A stretch of DNA of 64,000 nt, from assembly GCF_000292915.1 (NCBI RefSeq), contig NC_018514.1, positions 1,798,001 to 1,862,000 on the forward strand, in the 5' to 3' direction. The notes under the pieces were generated by a model, which had not been told where the DNA came from, did no database searches, and was given only the letters and a program-made list of their open reading frames with translations. The translations under genes and the position numbers were made by a program. Below are positions 39,260 to 48,425 of the stretch, piece after piece. Source of the DNA: Burkholderia cepacia GG4 (GTDB lineage Bacteria; Pseudomonadota; Gammaproteobacteria; Burkholderiales; Burkholderiaceae). Within the stretch, counting starts at the first letter, position 1; every line of letters starts with the position of its first letter.

Positions 39260-39582
39260 TACTGATCCATCCTCTTTAGCAGATCTTCGAGGGCATCGAA
39301 CCGGTTCTGCCAGAAGCCGGCCATCTGGCTGGTCCAGTCGAGCAACGGCGTCAGCGCCTGCGGCTGCGCGCTGTAGTGCGTCTGCCGGCCTTCGTGACGG
39401 TCGCTCACGAGCCCGGCCTGCTTCAGTACACCCAGATGCTTCGATACCGCCGGCTGCGACACGCCTGCATGCGCCGTCAGCGCGGCAACCGTCAGCTCAC
39501 CCTCTTCGCACAGCCGCTCGAAGAGCGCGCGGCGCGTCGGATCGGCAAGCGTCCTGAACAGCATGTCGTGAGCGTTTTGCAT
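39259..39582 (-). CDS. ArsR-family HTH regulator
   Basis: Winged helix regulator of 107 residues. FRTLADPTRRALFERLCEEG is the ArsR N-terminal block and THAGVSQPAVSKHLGVLKQA the recognition helix region. No metal-binding ELCVCDL motif is seen, so this is the non-metal SRPBCC-associated branch. The operator-like repeat ATAACCCTATGGTTAT lies 11 bases before the ATG, where binding would block its own transcription. Confidence 0.93.
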   Translation of the reverse strand: MQNAHDMLFRTLADPTRRALFERLCEEGELTVAALTAHAGVSQPAVSKHLGVLKQAGLVSDRHEGRQTHYSAQPQALTPLLDWTSQMAGFWQNRFDALEDLLKRMDQ

Positions 39583-39592
39583 GGTTGAATCA

Positions 39593-39608
39593 ATAACCCT
39601 ATGGTTAT
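39593..39608. promoter_or_regulatory. ArsR-type operator candidate
   Basis: Perfect inverted repeat ATAACC-CTAT-GGTTAT, 11 bases upstream of the arsR start. The sequence type (TAACC...GGTTA) is what I remember for regulators of SRPBCC-linked ArsR operons. It would give autoregulation. Confidence 0.6.
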
Positions 39609-39658
39609 GAATCCAAGGATAGCGGCGGACCGGCGCGCGTCAAGGAGGAATTTCGCGC

Positions 39659-39787
39659 ATGTCGTCGTCCGATCCTGCCGCATGCCGCGTTCCTCGTGAC
39701 GGGCCGCCCGGCGGCGAAACTGCCTGCGACGGCCATCGGGAGCGCTTCGAGTCCGAGTCGCCGCCCGAATTCGAGCATTCCCTCTAA
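39659..39787 (+). CDS. Possible small ORF with a strong ribosome site
   Basis: ORF of 42 codons starting MSSSDPAACRVPRDG and ending PPEFEHSL. It is preceded by AAGGAGGA eight to nine bases before the ATG, a near-perfect Shine-Dalgarno. The composition is Pro/Glu/Ser-rich and no family is recognised. It is divergent from arsR, 50 bases from the operator. It could be a chance ORF; only the ribosome site argues for it. Confidence 0.3.
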   Translation: MSSSDPAACRVPRDGPPGGETACDGHRERFESESPPEFEHSL

Positions 39788-40286
39788 TCCGCTCACCCGA
39801 TCCGCGAACCGAAAGCACGCTGCAAGACTCGGCAACGCGCTGTTCCACAGTTCGGGAAACGCTCGCGATCGACTGGCCCCGTTTTTGTGCATCCGCGCAT
39901 CCGGGGCGTCGTCGCGCCGACGCCGTGGCGGCGCCTGACCACATAGTGCGACGCGCGACGCGTCCACGCCCGATCGCCCGCGACGCGCTCGCGCGGCGAT
40001 TCGCTCCGCAATCGCGCGCATTCCGATACCGCAACGAACGAGTCGTGCGTGCAAACGTCGTCGACCGTCGCGCGGTCGCGCGGCGAACCGGTTCCCTGTG
40101 CCGGGGGCGCGCTGCTGCATGCACGAACGACGCAGCACATGCGCGCGAGCACGCCGATGTCAGAACTGACAGCTATGGAAACTGGCAGCTACCTGAACGG
40201 CACCGACGCCCTACGCTCGACACCGCTCGCGGCCCCACAAGGGCCGGGGGTTCCAGCAACGTCGTCTCTCCTAAAAAGGACTCCCG
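39788..40286. other. 500-base region upstream of the S53 protease
   Basis: No supported gene. Overlapping open frames on both strands are Arg-rich shadows. Near the right end (40208-40262) is a GC-rich repeat around GGCCCCACAAGGGCC that may form a leader hairpin. The protease ribosome site AAAAGGA is at its end. Confidence 0.4.
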
Positions 40287-42032
40287 ATGAAAAGGAACGC
40301 CTGGTTTTCCCTTCCCCTTCCGTCGCCCCGCCGCCTCGCGTGCGCGTGCGCGTGGCCGCTCATGGTCGCCGCCGGCGCGGCGCATGCGACGACGGACTGG
40401 GTCGACACCCACACGAAGGCCTTTCTGACCGGCCCGCAGTTGATGGCGCGCAGCGCGGCGCCGTCGCTCGAACTCGCGGCCGGCGAAACGGCCGACGTCG
40501 TCGTCAGCCTGAAGCTGCGCAACGCCGCGCAGCTCAAGCAGCTCGCGCACGACGTGAACCGGCCCGGCAATGCGCATTACCGCCAGTACCTCACGCACGA
40601 GCAGTTCCTCGCCAGCTACGCGCCGACCGACGCGCAGGTGAAGTCGGTCGTCGACTATCTGCGCAAGAACGGCTTCGTGAACATCGAAGTCGCGCCGAAC
40701 CGGCTGCTGGTATCCGCGCGCGGCACGGCCGGCACGGTGAAGAGCGCGTTCAACACGTCGCTCGTGCACTTCCAGTACGCAGGCCGCCCGGGCTTCGCGA
40801 ACGCCTCCACCGCGCAGGTGCCGCGCGCGCTCGGTGACGTCGTCGGCTCGGTGCTCGGGCTGCAGAACGTCGCGCGCGCACGGCCGATGCTGCGCATCGG
40901 CAACGTCGCGAAGGCGCAGGCACTCGCGGCCGGCACGGCCACCGGCCACTATCCGAAGGAATTCCCGGGCCTCTACAACGCGACCGGCGTGCCGACCGCG
41001 GCCGGCGTGAGCGTCGGCATCATCACGATCGGCGGCGTGTCGCAGACGCTGCAGGACCTGAAGCAGTTCACGTCGAGCAACGGCTACGGCACGGTCTCGA
41101 CGCAGACCGTCAAGACCAACGGCACCGGCACGACCGGCAGCTACAGCGACGACCAGGACGGCCAGGGCGAATGGGACCTCGACAGCCAGTCGATCGTCGG
41201 CTCGGCCGGCGGCCAGGTCGGCAAGCTCGTGTTCTACATGGCGGACCTCAACGCCGCCGGCAACACGGGCCTCACACTGGCGTTCAACCGCGCGGTGTCG
41301 GACAACACCGCGAAGGTGATCAACGTGTCGCTCGGCTGGTGCGAGACCGACGCGAACGCAGACGGCACGATCGACGCCGAGGAGCAGATCTTCACGACGG
41401 CCGCCGCGCAAGGCCAGACGTTCTCGGTGTCGTCCGGCGACGAAGGCGTATACGAGTGCAACAACCGCGGCTATCCGGACGGCGCGAACTACACGGTGTC
41501 GTGGCCGGCCGCGTCGCCGCACGTGCTCGCGATCGGCGGCACGACGCTGTACACCACGTCGGCGGGCGCGTTCTCGAACGAGACGGTATGGAACGAAGGC
41601 CTCGACGCCAACGGCAAGCTGTGGGCGACGGGCGGCGGCGTCAGCACGGTCCTGCCGGCGCCGGCGTGGCAATCGGGCAGCAATCGTCAGTTGCCCGATG
41701 TGTCGTTCGACGCCGCGCAAAGCACGGGCGCGTACATCTACAACTACGGCCAGTTGCAGCAGATCGGCGGCACGAGCCTCGCTGCACCGATCTTCACCGG
41801 CTTCTGGGCGCGCCTGCTCGCGGCGAACGGCACGACCCTCGGCTTCCCGGCCGGCAAGTTCTATGCGGATATCCCGTCAAACCCGTCACTCGTGCGCTAT
41901 GACGTCGTGTCGGGGAACAACGGCTATCAAGGGTATGGCTACAACGCGGGCACCGGCCGGGATCTGACGACGGGCTTCGGCAGCCTGAACATCGCGAACC
42001 TCAACAAGCTGATCCAGACCGGCGGCTTCTGA
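40287..42032 (+). CDS. Sedolisin/kumamolisin-type acid serine-carboxyl peptidase (S53)
   Basis: Secreted protease precursor of 581 residues. A signal peptide (to about ..AAGAAHA-TTDW, residue 35) precedes a pro-domain (about 55-190; KLRNAAQLKQLAHDVNRPGN and HYRQYLTHEQFLASYAPT are the Pro-kumamolisin signature). The mature domain contains GQGEWDLDSQSIVG, with the catalytic Glu and Asp, VSWPAASPHVLAIGGTTLY, and the nucleophile serine in IGGTSLAAPIFTGFWARL (about 495). The C-terminal Ca site is DLTTGFGSLNI. The enzyme is expected to work outside the cell at acid pH. Single gene with AAAAGGA upstream. Confidence 0.92.
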   Translation: MKRNAWFSLPLPSPRRLACACAWPLMVAAGAAHATTDWVDTHTKAFLTGPQLMARSAAPSLELAAGETADVVVSLKLRNAAQLKQLAHDVNRPGNAHYRQYLTHEQFLASYAPTDAQVKSVVDYLRKNGFVNIEVAPNRLLVSARGTAGTVKSAFNTSLVHFQYAGRPGFANASTAQVPRALGDVVGSVLGLQNVARARPMLRIGNVAKAQALAAGTATGHYPKEFPGLYNATGVPTAAGVSVGIITIGGVSQTLQDLKQFTSSNGYGTVSTQTVKTNGTGTTGSYSDDQDGQGEWDLDSQSIVGSAGGQVGKLVFYMADLNAAGNTGLTLAFNRAVSDNTAKVINVSLGWCETDANADGTIDAEEQIFTTAAAQGQTFSVSSGDEGVYECNNRGYPDGANYTVSWPAASPHVLAIGGTTLYTTSAGAFSNETVWNEGLDANGKLWATGGGVSTVLPAPAWQSGSNRQLPDVSFDAAQSTGAYIYNYGQLQQIGGTSLAAPIFTGFWARLLAANGTTLGFPAGKFYADIPSNPSLVRYDVVSGNNGYQGYGYNAGTGRDLTTGFGSLNIANLNKLIQTGGF

Positions 42033-42115
42033 GCGTAACGGGAAGGACGGCGCGTGGCAGTCGTTCGCCGCGCGCCGCGCCGACACACTCGCGGGCCGCG
42101 GGCTCGCACGGAACC

Positions 42116-43534
42116 CTACTCCGTCGCGCGCTCCTTCACCGGCGCCGCCACGGCCGGCGCCCCAGCCCGATGCGATGGCGCGAAGAGTCGCAGCCCGCTC
42201 GCCACGCTCGCGGCACCGGCAAAGCCGGCGCCGAGCATCAGCGCGAGCGTCGGGCCGTGACGCCCCGCGATCCCGAACGACAGCGCGACGAGCGCCGCGC
42301 CGGTCGCCTGCCCGATCAGCCGCGCGGTCGCGATGATCCCGCTTGCGCCGCCGCTGCGTTCGGGCGGCGCGCTCGACATCAGCGCCTTCAGGTTCGGCGA
42401 CTGGAAGAAACCGAAGCCCGCGCCGCACAGCATCATCCGCCAGCCGATGTCGACTACGTTCGGCGCCGTCGGCAATGCCGCGAGCGACACCATCCCCGCG
42501 CTCAGCAACGCGAGCCCGATCGCGCCGAGCAACCCGGGCGGATAACGATCGGACAGCCGGCCCGCGATCGGCGCGGCCAGCGCGACGATCGCCGACCACG
42601 GCGTCATCAGGAACCCCGTCTCGACCGCGCTGCGATGCAGGACGGTCTCGAAGTAGAACGGCAGCGACACGAACGCCAGGCCCTGTGCGGCGAACGCGCA
42701 CACGGCCGTCAGCGCGGACAGCGTAAACACGGGCCGGCGGAACAGGTCGACCGGCAACATCGGCGCCGGGTGTCCGGCCTGGCGGCGGATCAGCAGCCAA
42801 CCGAACGCGAGCGCGACGGCGGCGGCCGCGAGCACGATGGACAGCGGCCCGCGCTGCGCGAATTCACCGAGCGCGAAGATCAGCGACGCGAACGTGATCA
42901 CGTTGAACAGCGCGGCAAGCGGATCGAACGCATGCTTGCCGCGCGCCGTCTGCGGCAGCGACGGAATCGCCACCGCGAGCGCGATCACGCCGAGCGGCAC
43001 GTTCACCGCGAACAGCCAGGGCCAGGCAGCAACGGACAGGATCAGCGATGCGATCGTCGGCCCGATCGCGAACGACACACCGACGACGAGCGCGTTGAAG
43101 CCGACGCCGCGCCCGAGCCGGTGCGCGGGAAACAGGTTGCGGATCAGCGCGACGTTCACGCTCATGATCGCGCTCGCGCCGAAGCCCTGCACGATCCGCG
43201 CCGCCGTCAGCTGCGGCAGCGTCGCGGCGAGCGAACAGCCCAGCGAGGCGAGCGTAAACACCGCGAGGCCCGAGACATACACGCGCTTGTGGCCGACGAT
43301 GTCGCCAAGCGACGCGAACGGCAGCAGCGTGGCGACCATCGCGAGCTGGTATGCGTTGATGATCCACACCGACGCGGCCGGCGACGCGTGCAGGTCGGTG
43401 GCGATCGCGGGCAGCGCCGTGTTCGCGATCGCGGTGTCGAGCGTCGCGAGCGCGACGGCCAGCAGCACGGCGGACATCGCGCGCCAGTTGACGGCCGGCT
43501 CCCGGGCGCCGGCGGGGGAAGCGAATTCGGACAA
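42116..43534 (-). CDS. MFS transporter, DHA2-like (14 helices)
   Basis: Drug:H+ antiporter-type transporter of about 472 residues. Conserved parts are LATLDTAIANTALPAIATDL with the family Asp, LPFASLGDIVGHKRVYVSGL (motif A) and ARIVQGFGASAIMSVNVALI (motif C region). The start is uncertain: TTG at 43534 gives LSEFASPAGAREPAVNWRAM, which agrees with the usual short lead before helix 1; the next ATG (43477) would begin inside it. The open frame extends to 43669 but the extra part is Arg-rich. Substrate unknown; no regulator is adjacent. Confidence 0.87.
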   Translation of the reverse strand: MSEFASPAGAREPAVNWRAMSAVLLAVALATLDTAIANTALPAIATDLHASPAASVWIINAYQLAMVATLLPFASLGDIVGHKRVYVSGLAVFTLASLGCSLAATLPQLTAARIVQGFGASAIMSVNVALIRNLFPAHRLGRGVGFNALVVGVSFAIGPTIASLILSVAAWPWLFAVNVPLGVIALAVAIPSLPQTARGKHAFDPLAALFNVITFASLIFALGEFAQRGPLSIVLAAAAVALAFGWLLIRRQAGHPAPMLPVDLFRRPVFTLSALTAVCAFAAQGLAFVSLPFYFETVLHRSAVETGFLMTPWSAIVALAAPIAGRLSDRYPPGLLGAIGLALLSAGMVSLAALPTAPNVVDIGWRMMLCGAGFGFFQSPNLKALMSSAPPERSGGASGIIATARLIGQATGAALVALSFGIAGRHGPTLALMLGAGFAGAASVASGLRLFAPSHRAGAPAVAAPVKERATE

Positions 43535-43784
43535 GATGAGGCTCGGCTGACGAGCGACGCGCGGCGTCGCGGATTGAGCGGTGCGGCAACGGCGGCTCCG
43601 TGCAACAGCAACGGAACGCGCGGCACCGCGAGCCGTATTGTTGCAGAGCCGCATCGAACCTGCAGGCAAGCGCGTCGTCAGTCAGCAAAACGAAAGCTTT
43701 GGCGCGCCGCGTCGAGTGCGCGCCATCGTTGAATACGCAACGATCAATGGTCGGGCAGCGGGCCGAACGGCGCCCGCCCCGCCG

Positions 43785-44621
43785 TCACGACACTGCGCGC
43801 CGCGCGTTGCGGCCGCGCAGCCATTCGAGCGCGAGCAGCAGGCTCGTCGAGAAAATGATCAGGATCGTCGCGAGCGCGGCGATCGTCGGGCTGATGTTCT
43901 CGCGGATACCCGTGAACATCTGGCGCGGCAGCGTCGTCTGGTCGGCGCCCGCGAGGAACAGCGTGACGACGACCTCGTCGAACGACGTCGCGAACGCGAA
44001 CAGCGCGCCCGACATCACGCCCGGCGCGATCACCGGCAGCGTCACGCGGAAGAACGTCGTGACGGGATTCGCGCCGAGCGACAGGCTCGCGCGCACCAGG
44101 TTCTGGTTGAAGCCCTGCAGCGTCGCGGCCACCGTCGTCACGACGAACGGCACGCCGAGCGCCGCGTGCGCGGCGATCAGCCCCGTGTAGGTATTCGCGA
44201 GCCCGAGCGGCGCGAAGAACAGGTACATGCCGACGCCGACCACGACGACCGGCACGATCATCGGCGACAACAGCACCGCCATCAGGAGCCCCTTGCCGCG
44301 AAAGTCCGCCTTCGTGAGGCCGATCGCGGCGAGCGTGCCGAGCACGGTCGCGACGATGGTCGCCGACGGCGCGACGATGAAGCTGTTCTTCGCGGCCATC
44401 CGCCACTCGTCCGACGCGATCAGGTTCTCGTACCAGCGCGTCGAGAAACCCGGGATCGGATAGACGAGGAACGTGCTCGACGAAAACGACAGCGGCACGA
44501 TCGCGAGCACCGGCAGGATCAGGTACAGCAGCGTCAGCACGACGAGCACGCGCAGCGCGACATACCACGCGCGCTCGACGAACGACATGTGCGGCGCGAA
44601 CAGCGGCCTGGCGAGTTTCAT
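43785..44621 (-). CDS. ABC transporter permease (PotC-like)
   Basis: Second membrane subunit of a spermidine/putrescine-type importer, 278 residues with six helices. The EAA loop is ASLSLGANPVTTFFRVTLPV IAPG-type (about 175-195). The start MKLARPLFAPHMSF is preceded by AGGAAGGGG nine bases away; an ATG three codons upstream is too close to it. Last of the four-gene set potA-potD-potB-potC-like, 37 bases after the partner permease. Substrate of the set is a polyamine or related amine, inferred from family only. Confidence 0.9.
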   Translation of the reverse strand: MKLARPLFAPHMSFVERAWYVALRVLVVLTLLYLILPVLAIVPLSFSSSTFLVYPIPGFSTRWYENLIASDEWRMAAKNSFIVAPSATIVATVLGTLAAIGLTKADFRGKGLLMAVLLSPMIVPVVVVGVGMYLFFAPLGLANTYTGLIAAHAALGVPFVVTTVAATLQGFNQNLVRASLSLGANPVTTFFRVTLPVIAPGVMSGALFAFATSFDEVVVTLFLAGADQTTLPRQMFTGIRENISPTIAALATILIIFSTSLLLALEWLRGRNARRAVS

Positions 44622-44658
44622 GGTCGGCATCCCCTTCCTGTTTTCCTGTGCCCGGCGC

Positions 44659-45915
44659 TCAGCCGAGGCTCACGTTCGTGCGCGTGAAGCGCCCGTACAC
44701 CGCATACAGCACCAGCGTCGCCGCGAGCAGCAGCCCGCCGAGCGCGCACGCCATGCCCCAGTTGATCGTCACGTTCGTGAAGTACGCGACGTAGTAGCTG
44801 ACCATCTGGTCGTTCGGGCCGCCGAGCAGCGCAGGCGTGATGTAGTAGCCGATCGCGAGGATGAACACGAGCAGCGCCCCCGCACCGACGCCCGGATAGG
44901 TCTGCGGCACGTACACGCGCCAGAACGCGGCGAACGGATGGCTGCCGAGCGACACGGCCGCGCGCTGGTAGGTCGGCGGGATCGACTTCATCACGCTGTA
45001 GAGCGGCAGGATCATGAACGGCAGCAGGATGTGCGTCATCGAGATGTACACGCCGACGCGGTTGAACAGCAGCGTCAGCGGATGCGAGATCAGCCCGCTG
45101 CCGATCAGCGCCGTGTTGATGAGCCCTTCGCTCTGCAGCAGCACGATCCACGCGGCGACGCGCACCAGTACCGAGGTCCAGAACGGAATCAGCACGAGGA
45201 TCATCACGAGGTTCGCGCGGCGCTCCGACAGCGTCGAAATCCAGTACGCGAGCGGATAGCCGAGCAGCAGCGCGAACAGCGTGACCGCGACGCCGATCAC
45301 GAACGTGCGGCCGAAGATCGCTAGATAGATCGACTGGTCGGGATCGGCCTGCACGATCTGGCCAAAACCGTCCTGCTTGTGGTCGAGCGCAGCGAGCAGG
45401 TAGAACGGCGACAGCTGGCTGCCGTTCTTCGCGATCGCCTGCCAGTACGCGGCGTCGCCCCAACGCGAATCGAGGTCGATGATTTTCTCGCGCGTCTGCG
45501 CGGGCGTCAGCACCGCGTCGTTGTCGCCCTTCAGCGGCATCGCGCGCGCCGTCTTCGCGACGAGCGAGCGATAGCCGGGAATCTCGGTGTTCAGGCGCCG
45601 TGCCAGCGCACCCATCGCCTCGCTGTCGGCCACCTTCGTCATGTCGGCCGCGAGCGCGACATAGGCGGCATCGGCTGGCGGTGCCTTGCGGTCCCAGCCC
45701 GACAGCGCGGCGATCGTGTTCGGCAACGCGGTCGCGATCTCGGGGTTCTGCACCGCGCGCGTGAGCAGCGTGCCGATCGGCACGACGAAGATGAGCAGCA
45801 GGAAGATCGCGAGCGGCGCGATCAACAGCAGCGCCATCGTGCGCTTGCGGGCCTCGGCGGCCTTCAGCTCGCGCTTGAGCGCGGCTGTCGACGGCGAGGA
45901 AGGAGCGATCGTCAT
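44659..45915 (-). CDS. ABC transporter permease (PotB-like) with a large periplasmic insertion
   Basis: First membrane subunit, 418 residues from MTIAPSSPSTAALKREL, longer than the ~280-residue classical PotB. The extra ~130 residues lie between helix 1 (about 28-50, LLLIAPLAIFLLLIFVVPIG) and the next helix (about 205-230). They are hydrophilic and include RDxxxL-like repeats such as DLDSRWGDAAYWQAIA. The C-terminal half has the six-helix core and the EAA motif (AAVSLGSHPFAAFWRVYVPQ). Related long PotB-type permeases exist in proteobacteria. It lies 100 bases after the binding-protein gene. Confidence 0.9.
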   Translation of the reverse strand: MTIAPSSPSTAALKRELKAAEARKRTMALLLIAPLAIFLLLIFVVPIGTLLTRAVQNPEIATALPNTIAALSGWDRKAPPADAAYVALAADMTKVADSEAMGALARRLNTEIPGYRSLVAKTARAMPLKGDNDAVLTPAQTREKIIDLDSRWGDAAYWQAIAKNGSQLSPFYLLAALDHKQDGFGQIVQADPDQSIYLAIFGRTFVIGVAVTLFALLLGYPLAYWISTLSERRANLVMILVLIPFWTSVLVRVAAWIVLLQSEGLINTALIGSGLISHPLTLLFNRVGVYISMTHILLPFMILPLYSVMKSIPPTYQRAAVSLGSHPFAAFWRVYVPQTYPGVGAGALLVFILAIGYYITPALLGGPNDQMVSYYVAYFTNVTINWGMACALGGLLLAATLVLYAVYGRFTRTNVSLG

Positions 45916-46017
45916 CGTGTTCAACGGTTCTCTCCGGCCGGGCTCGATCCGGCGGAATGCCGCGCGACGCGTCAAGCGCGCCGCGCGGCCGGTTGCATCA
46001 GGACACCTGAACGGCTG

Positions 46018-47064
46018 TTACTTCGTCGCCCACGCGGCGAAGCGCTGCTCGAGCTCGTCGCTGTGGTCGGTCCAGAAGCCGATGTCCTCCAGTACCGCGT
46101 TCTTGCCGTTGGCCGGCGAGTTCGGCAGGTTCGCGAGCGTCTTCGCGTCGAGCGACTTGATCGCCGCGACGTTCGCGGGACCGTACGCGATGTGCTGCGC
46201 ATAGCCCTGCTGCGGCTTCGGCGTCAGCGTGTACGCGATGTACTGCTCGGCGAGCGCCTTGTTCGGCGAGCCCTTCGGAATCGCCCAGTAGTCGAGGTCG
46301 TAGATGCTGCCGTTCCACACGACCTTCAGGTTCTTGCCTTCCTTCTGCGCGGCGTCGATGCGGCCGTTGTACGCGGTCGACATCACGACGTCGCCGGCCA
46401 CCAGGAACTGCGGCGGCTGCGCGCCCGCTTCCCACCACTGGATGTACGGCTTCAGCTCGTCGAGCTTCTTGAACGCGCGGTCCTGGCCGGCCTTCGTGCC
46501 GAGCACCTTGTACACGTCCTTGGTCGCGACGCCGTCGGCCATCAGCGCGAACTCGAGGTTGTAGCGCGCGCCCTTGCGCATCCCGCGCTTGCCGGGGAAT
46601 TTCTTCACGTCCCAGAAATCGGCCCAGCCGGTCGGCGCGGTCTTCAGCTTGTCCGCGTTGTACGACAGCGCGGTCGACCACACGAAGAAGCCGACGCCGC
46701 ACACCTGCGGCGATTCCGGAATCAGGTCGGACTTCTTCGCGATCTTCGACCAGTCGAGCTTCTCGTACAGCCCTTCGTCGCAACCGCGGTTCAGGTCGCC
46801 CGATTCGACTTCCACCACGTCCCAGTTGACGTGCTTCGCCTCGACCATCGCCTTCACTTTCGCCTGCTCGCCGTTGTACTCGACGGCCGTGACCTTGTTG
46901 CCGGTCGCCTTCTCGAACGGCTGGTTGAATGCGGCCTTCTGCGCGTCGCCGTTCGCGCCGCCGAAGTTGACGACCGTGAGTTCGGCCGCCGTGGCCGATG
47001 CGCCGACGACGGCGAGCGCCAGTGCGAGCGCGGTGCGACGCGCGGTAGAGCTTGCTCCGTTCAT
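46018..47064 (-). CDS. Periplasmic substrate-binding protein (PotD-like)
   Basis: Extracytoplasmic binding protein of 348 residues. The signal peptide MNGASSTARRTALALALAVV ends near ASATAAE. Residues of the polyamine-binding family are seen in ELTVVNFGGANGDAQKAAFN and in AYNGRIDAAQKEGKNLK; the C-terminal part ends with the hinge region GFWTDHSDELEQRFAAWATK. It lies 82 bases after the ATPase gene and before the permeases. Ligand not determinable by eye; putrescine, spermidine or an opine-like amine are options. Confidence 0.92.
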   Translation of the reverse strand: MNGASSTARRTALALALAVVGASATAAELTVVNFGGANGDAQKAAFNQPFEKATGNKVTAVEYNGEQAKVKAMVEAKHVNWDVVEVESGDLNRGCDEGLYEKLDWSKIAKKSDLIPESPQVCGVGFFVWSTALSYNADKLKTAPTGWADFWDVKKFPGKRGMRKGARYNLEFALMADGVATKDVYKVLGTKAGQDRAFKKLDELKPYIQWWEAGAQPPQFLVAGDVVMSTAYNGRIDAAQKEGKNLKVVWNGSIYDLDYWAIPKGSPNKALAEQYIAYTLTPKPQQGYAQHIAYGPANVAAIKSLDAKTLANLPNSPANGKNAVLEDIGFWTDHSDELEQRFAAWATK

Positions 47065-47146
47065 GGTGGTTCCTCTGCTCTCGTGGTGGAAGTAGTCAGT
47101 TGTTGTTGACGACGTGCTGCGGAAAATCGGGAAAACCCCGGATCAA

Positions 47147-48238
47147 TCAGGTGAACACGCGCAGGTGCTCGGGCGCGAATGCGAGCGATACCGGCGCGCC
47201 GGGCGAGAACGCGTCGAGCGCGCCCGTGCCGAGCGGCACCTTCACGAAGCATTCATCCTGGCCCGGCAGCGCGCAGCGCATGCGCACGTGATCGCCGAAA
47301 TAGATGAGGCTGCGCGCCTCGCCGGTCACGCGGTTCGCGGTGCCGTTTGCATGCCCGTTCGCGAGGCTCATGCGTTCGGGGCGGATGCAGGCGACGGCTG
47401 GCGCGCCTTCGGCCGCGTCGCCGATGCGGCGGCCGACGAGCTGCGTGCCGTCGTCGAGCCGGAATTCGCAGAATTCGCCGTCGACGCGCGCGATGGTGCC
47501 GCGCAGCCGGTTGCTGTCGCCAATGAAGTTCGCGACGAATTCGTTGCACGGCGATTCGTACAGGCGGTCGACGGTATCGAGCTGCTGCACGATGCCCTTG
47601 TCGAACACGGCGACGCGATCGGACATCGTCAACGCCTCGCCCTGGTCGTGCGTCACATAGACGAAGGTCACGCCGAGCTTCTCGTGCAGCGCCTTCAGTT
47701 CGTACTGCATGTGCTCGCGCAACTGCTTGTCGAGCGCGCCGAGCGGCTCGTCCATCAGCACCAGCTTCGGCTCGAACACGAGTGCGCGCGCGAGCGCGAT
47801 GCGCTGCTGCTGGCCGCCCGACAACTGCGCCGGATAGCGCTTCGCGAAGCGTTCCATCTGCACCATCTTCAGCGCGTGCGCGACGCGCTCCGTGCGCTCG
47901 GCCACCGACAGCTTGCGCACCGTCAGCGGATACGCGACGTTCTGCTCGACCGTCAGGTGCGGAAACAGCGCGTAGTTCTGGAACACCATGCCGATGTTGC
48001 GCTTGTGCGGCGGCACGGTGTTCAGCAACTCGCCGTCGAGGCGGATCTCGCCGCCCGTCGGGAATTCGAAACCCGCCAGCATCATCAGGCAGGTGGTCTT
48101 GCCCGAGCCCGACGGCCCGAGCAGCGTCAGGAATTCCCCTCGGTGGATGTCGAGGTCGAGCGATTTGACGACCAGCGTCTCGCCGTCGTAGGTCTTCCGC
48201 ACGCCGCGAAAGCTGACGATCACATCATCGGACTTCAT
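47147..48238 (-). CDS. ABC transporter ATP-binding protein (PotA-like)
   Basis: ATPase subunit, 363 residues from MKSDDVIVSFRGVRKTYDGE, preceded by AGGGGAC. Walker A is LLGPSGSGKTTCLMMLAGF (about 38-56), the signature LSGGQQQRIALARAL, and Walker B LVLMDEPLGALD. The C-terminal regulatory TOBE domain begins after about 275 (RPERMSLANG). First gene of the four-gene operon. It is divergent from a MocR-type regulator with an inverted repeat in between. Confidence 0.95.
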   Translation of the reverse strand: MKSDDVIVSFRGVRKTYDGETLVVKSLDLDIHRGEFLTLLGPSGSGKTTCLMMLAGFEFPTGGEIRLDGELLNTVPPHKRNIGMVFQNYALFPHLTVEQNVAYPLTVRKLSVAERTERVAHALKMVQMERFAKRYPAQLSGGQQQRIALARALVFEPKLVLMDEPLGALDKQLREHMQYELKALHEKLGVTFVYVTHDQGEALTMSDRVAVFDKGIVQQLDTVDRLYESPCNEFVANFIGDSNRLRGTIARVDGEFCEFRLDDGTQLVGRRIGDAAEGAPAVACIRPERMSLANGHANGTANRVTGEARSLIYFGDHVRMRCALPGQDECFVKVPLGTGALDAFSPGAPVSLAFAPEHLRVFT

Positions 48239-48387
48239 CGTGGCTGTCCCCTTGCTGCGCGACAAACGTTTATGAATGCCCCCAAACCTGTCGCTGCGCG
48301 CCAGGCCCCCCGAGGGGGTCAAGAAAACGTGGGGCGGCCCGGCGCTTTCTTGTGAGATGGACCCACTATACGGTGCGCACGGTTCTA

Positions 48388-48417
48388 TACTAGGGAACCA
48401 TTTCAATATTCCTAGTA
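48388..48417. promoter_or_regulatory. Inverted repeat in the MocR/transporter divergent promoter
   Basis: TACTAGGGAA (48388-48397) and TTCCTAGTA (48409-48417) form a nearly perfect inverted repeat with an 11-base centre. It overlaps the leader of the MocR gene and faces the transporter start on the other side. MocR/PdxR proteins bind such divergent spacers. A TATACT in its left arm may be a -10. Confidence 0.5.
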
Positions 48418-48425
48418 GGACCACT

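Noticed and set aside
39605..40138. 177-codon minus-strand frame in the gap before the S53 protease
   Set aside because: Arg/Ala-rich, no ribosome site or family pattern, overlaps other equally open frames.
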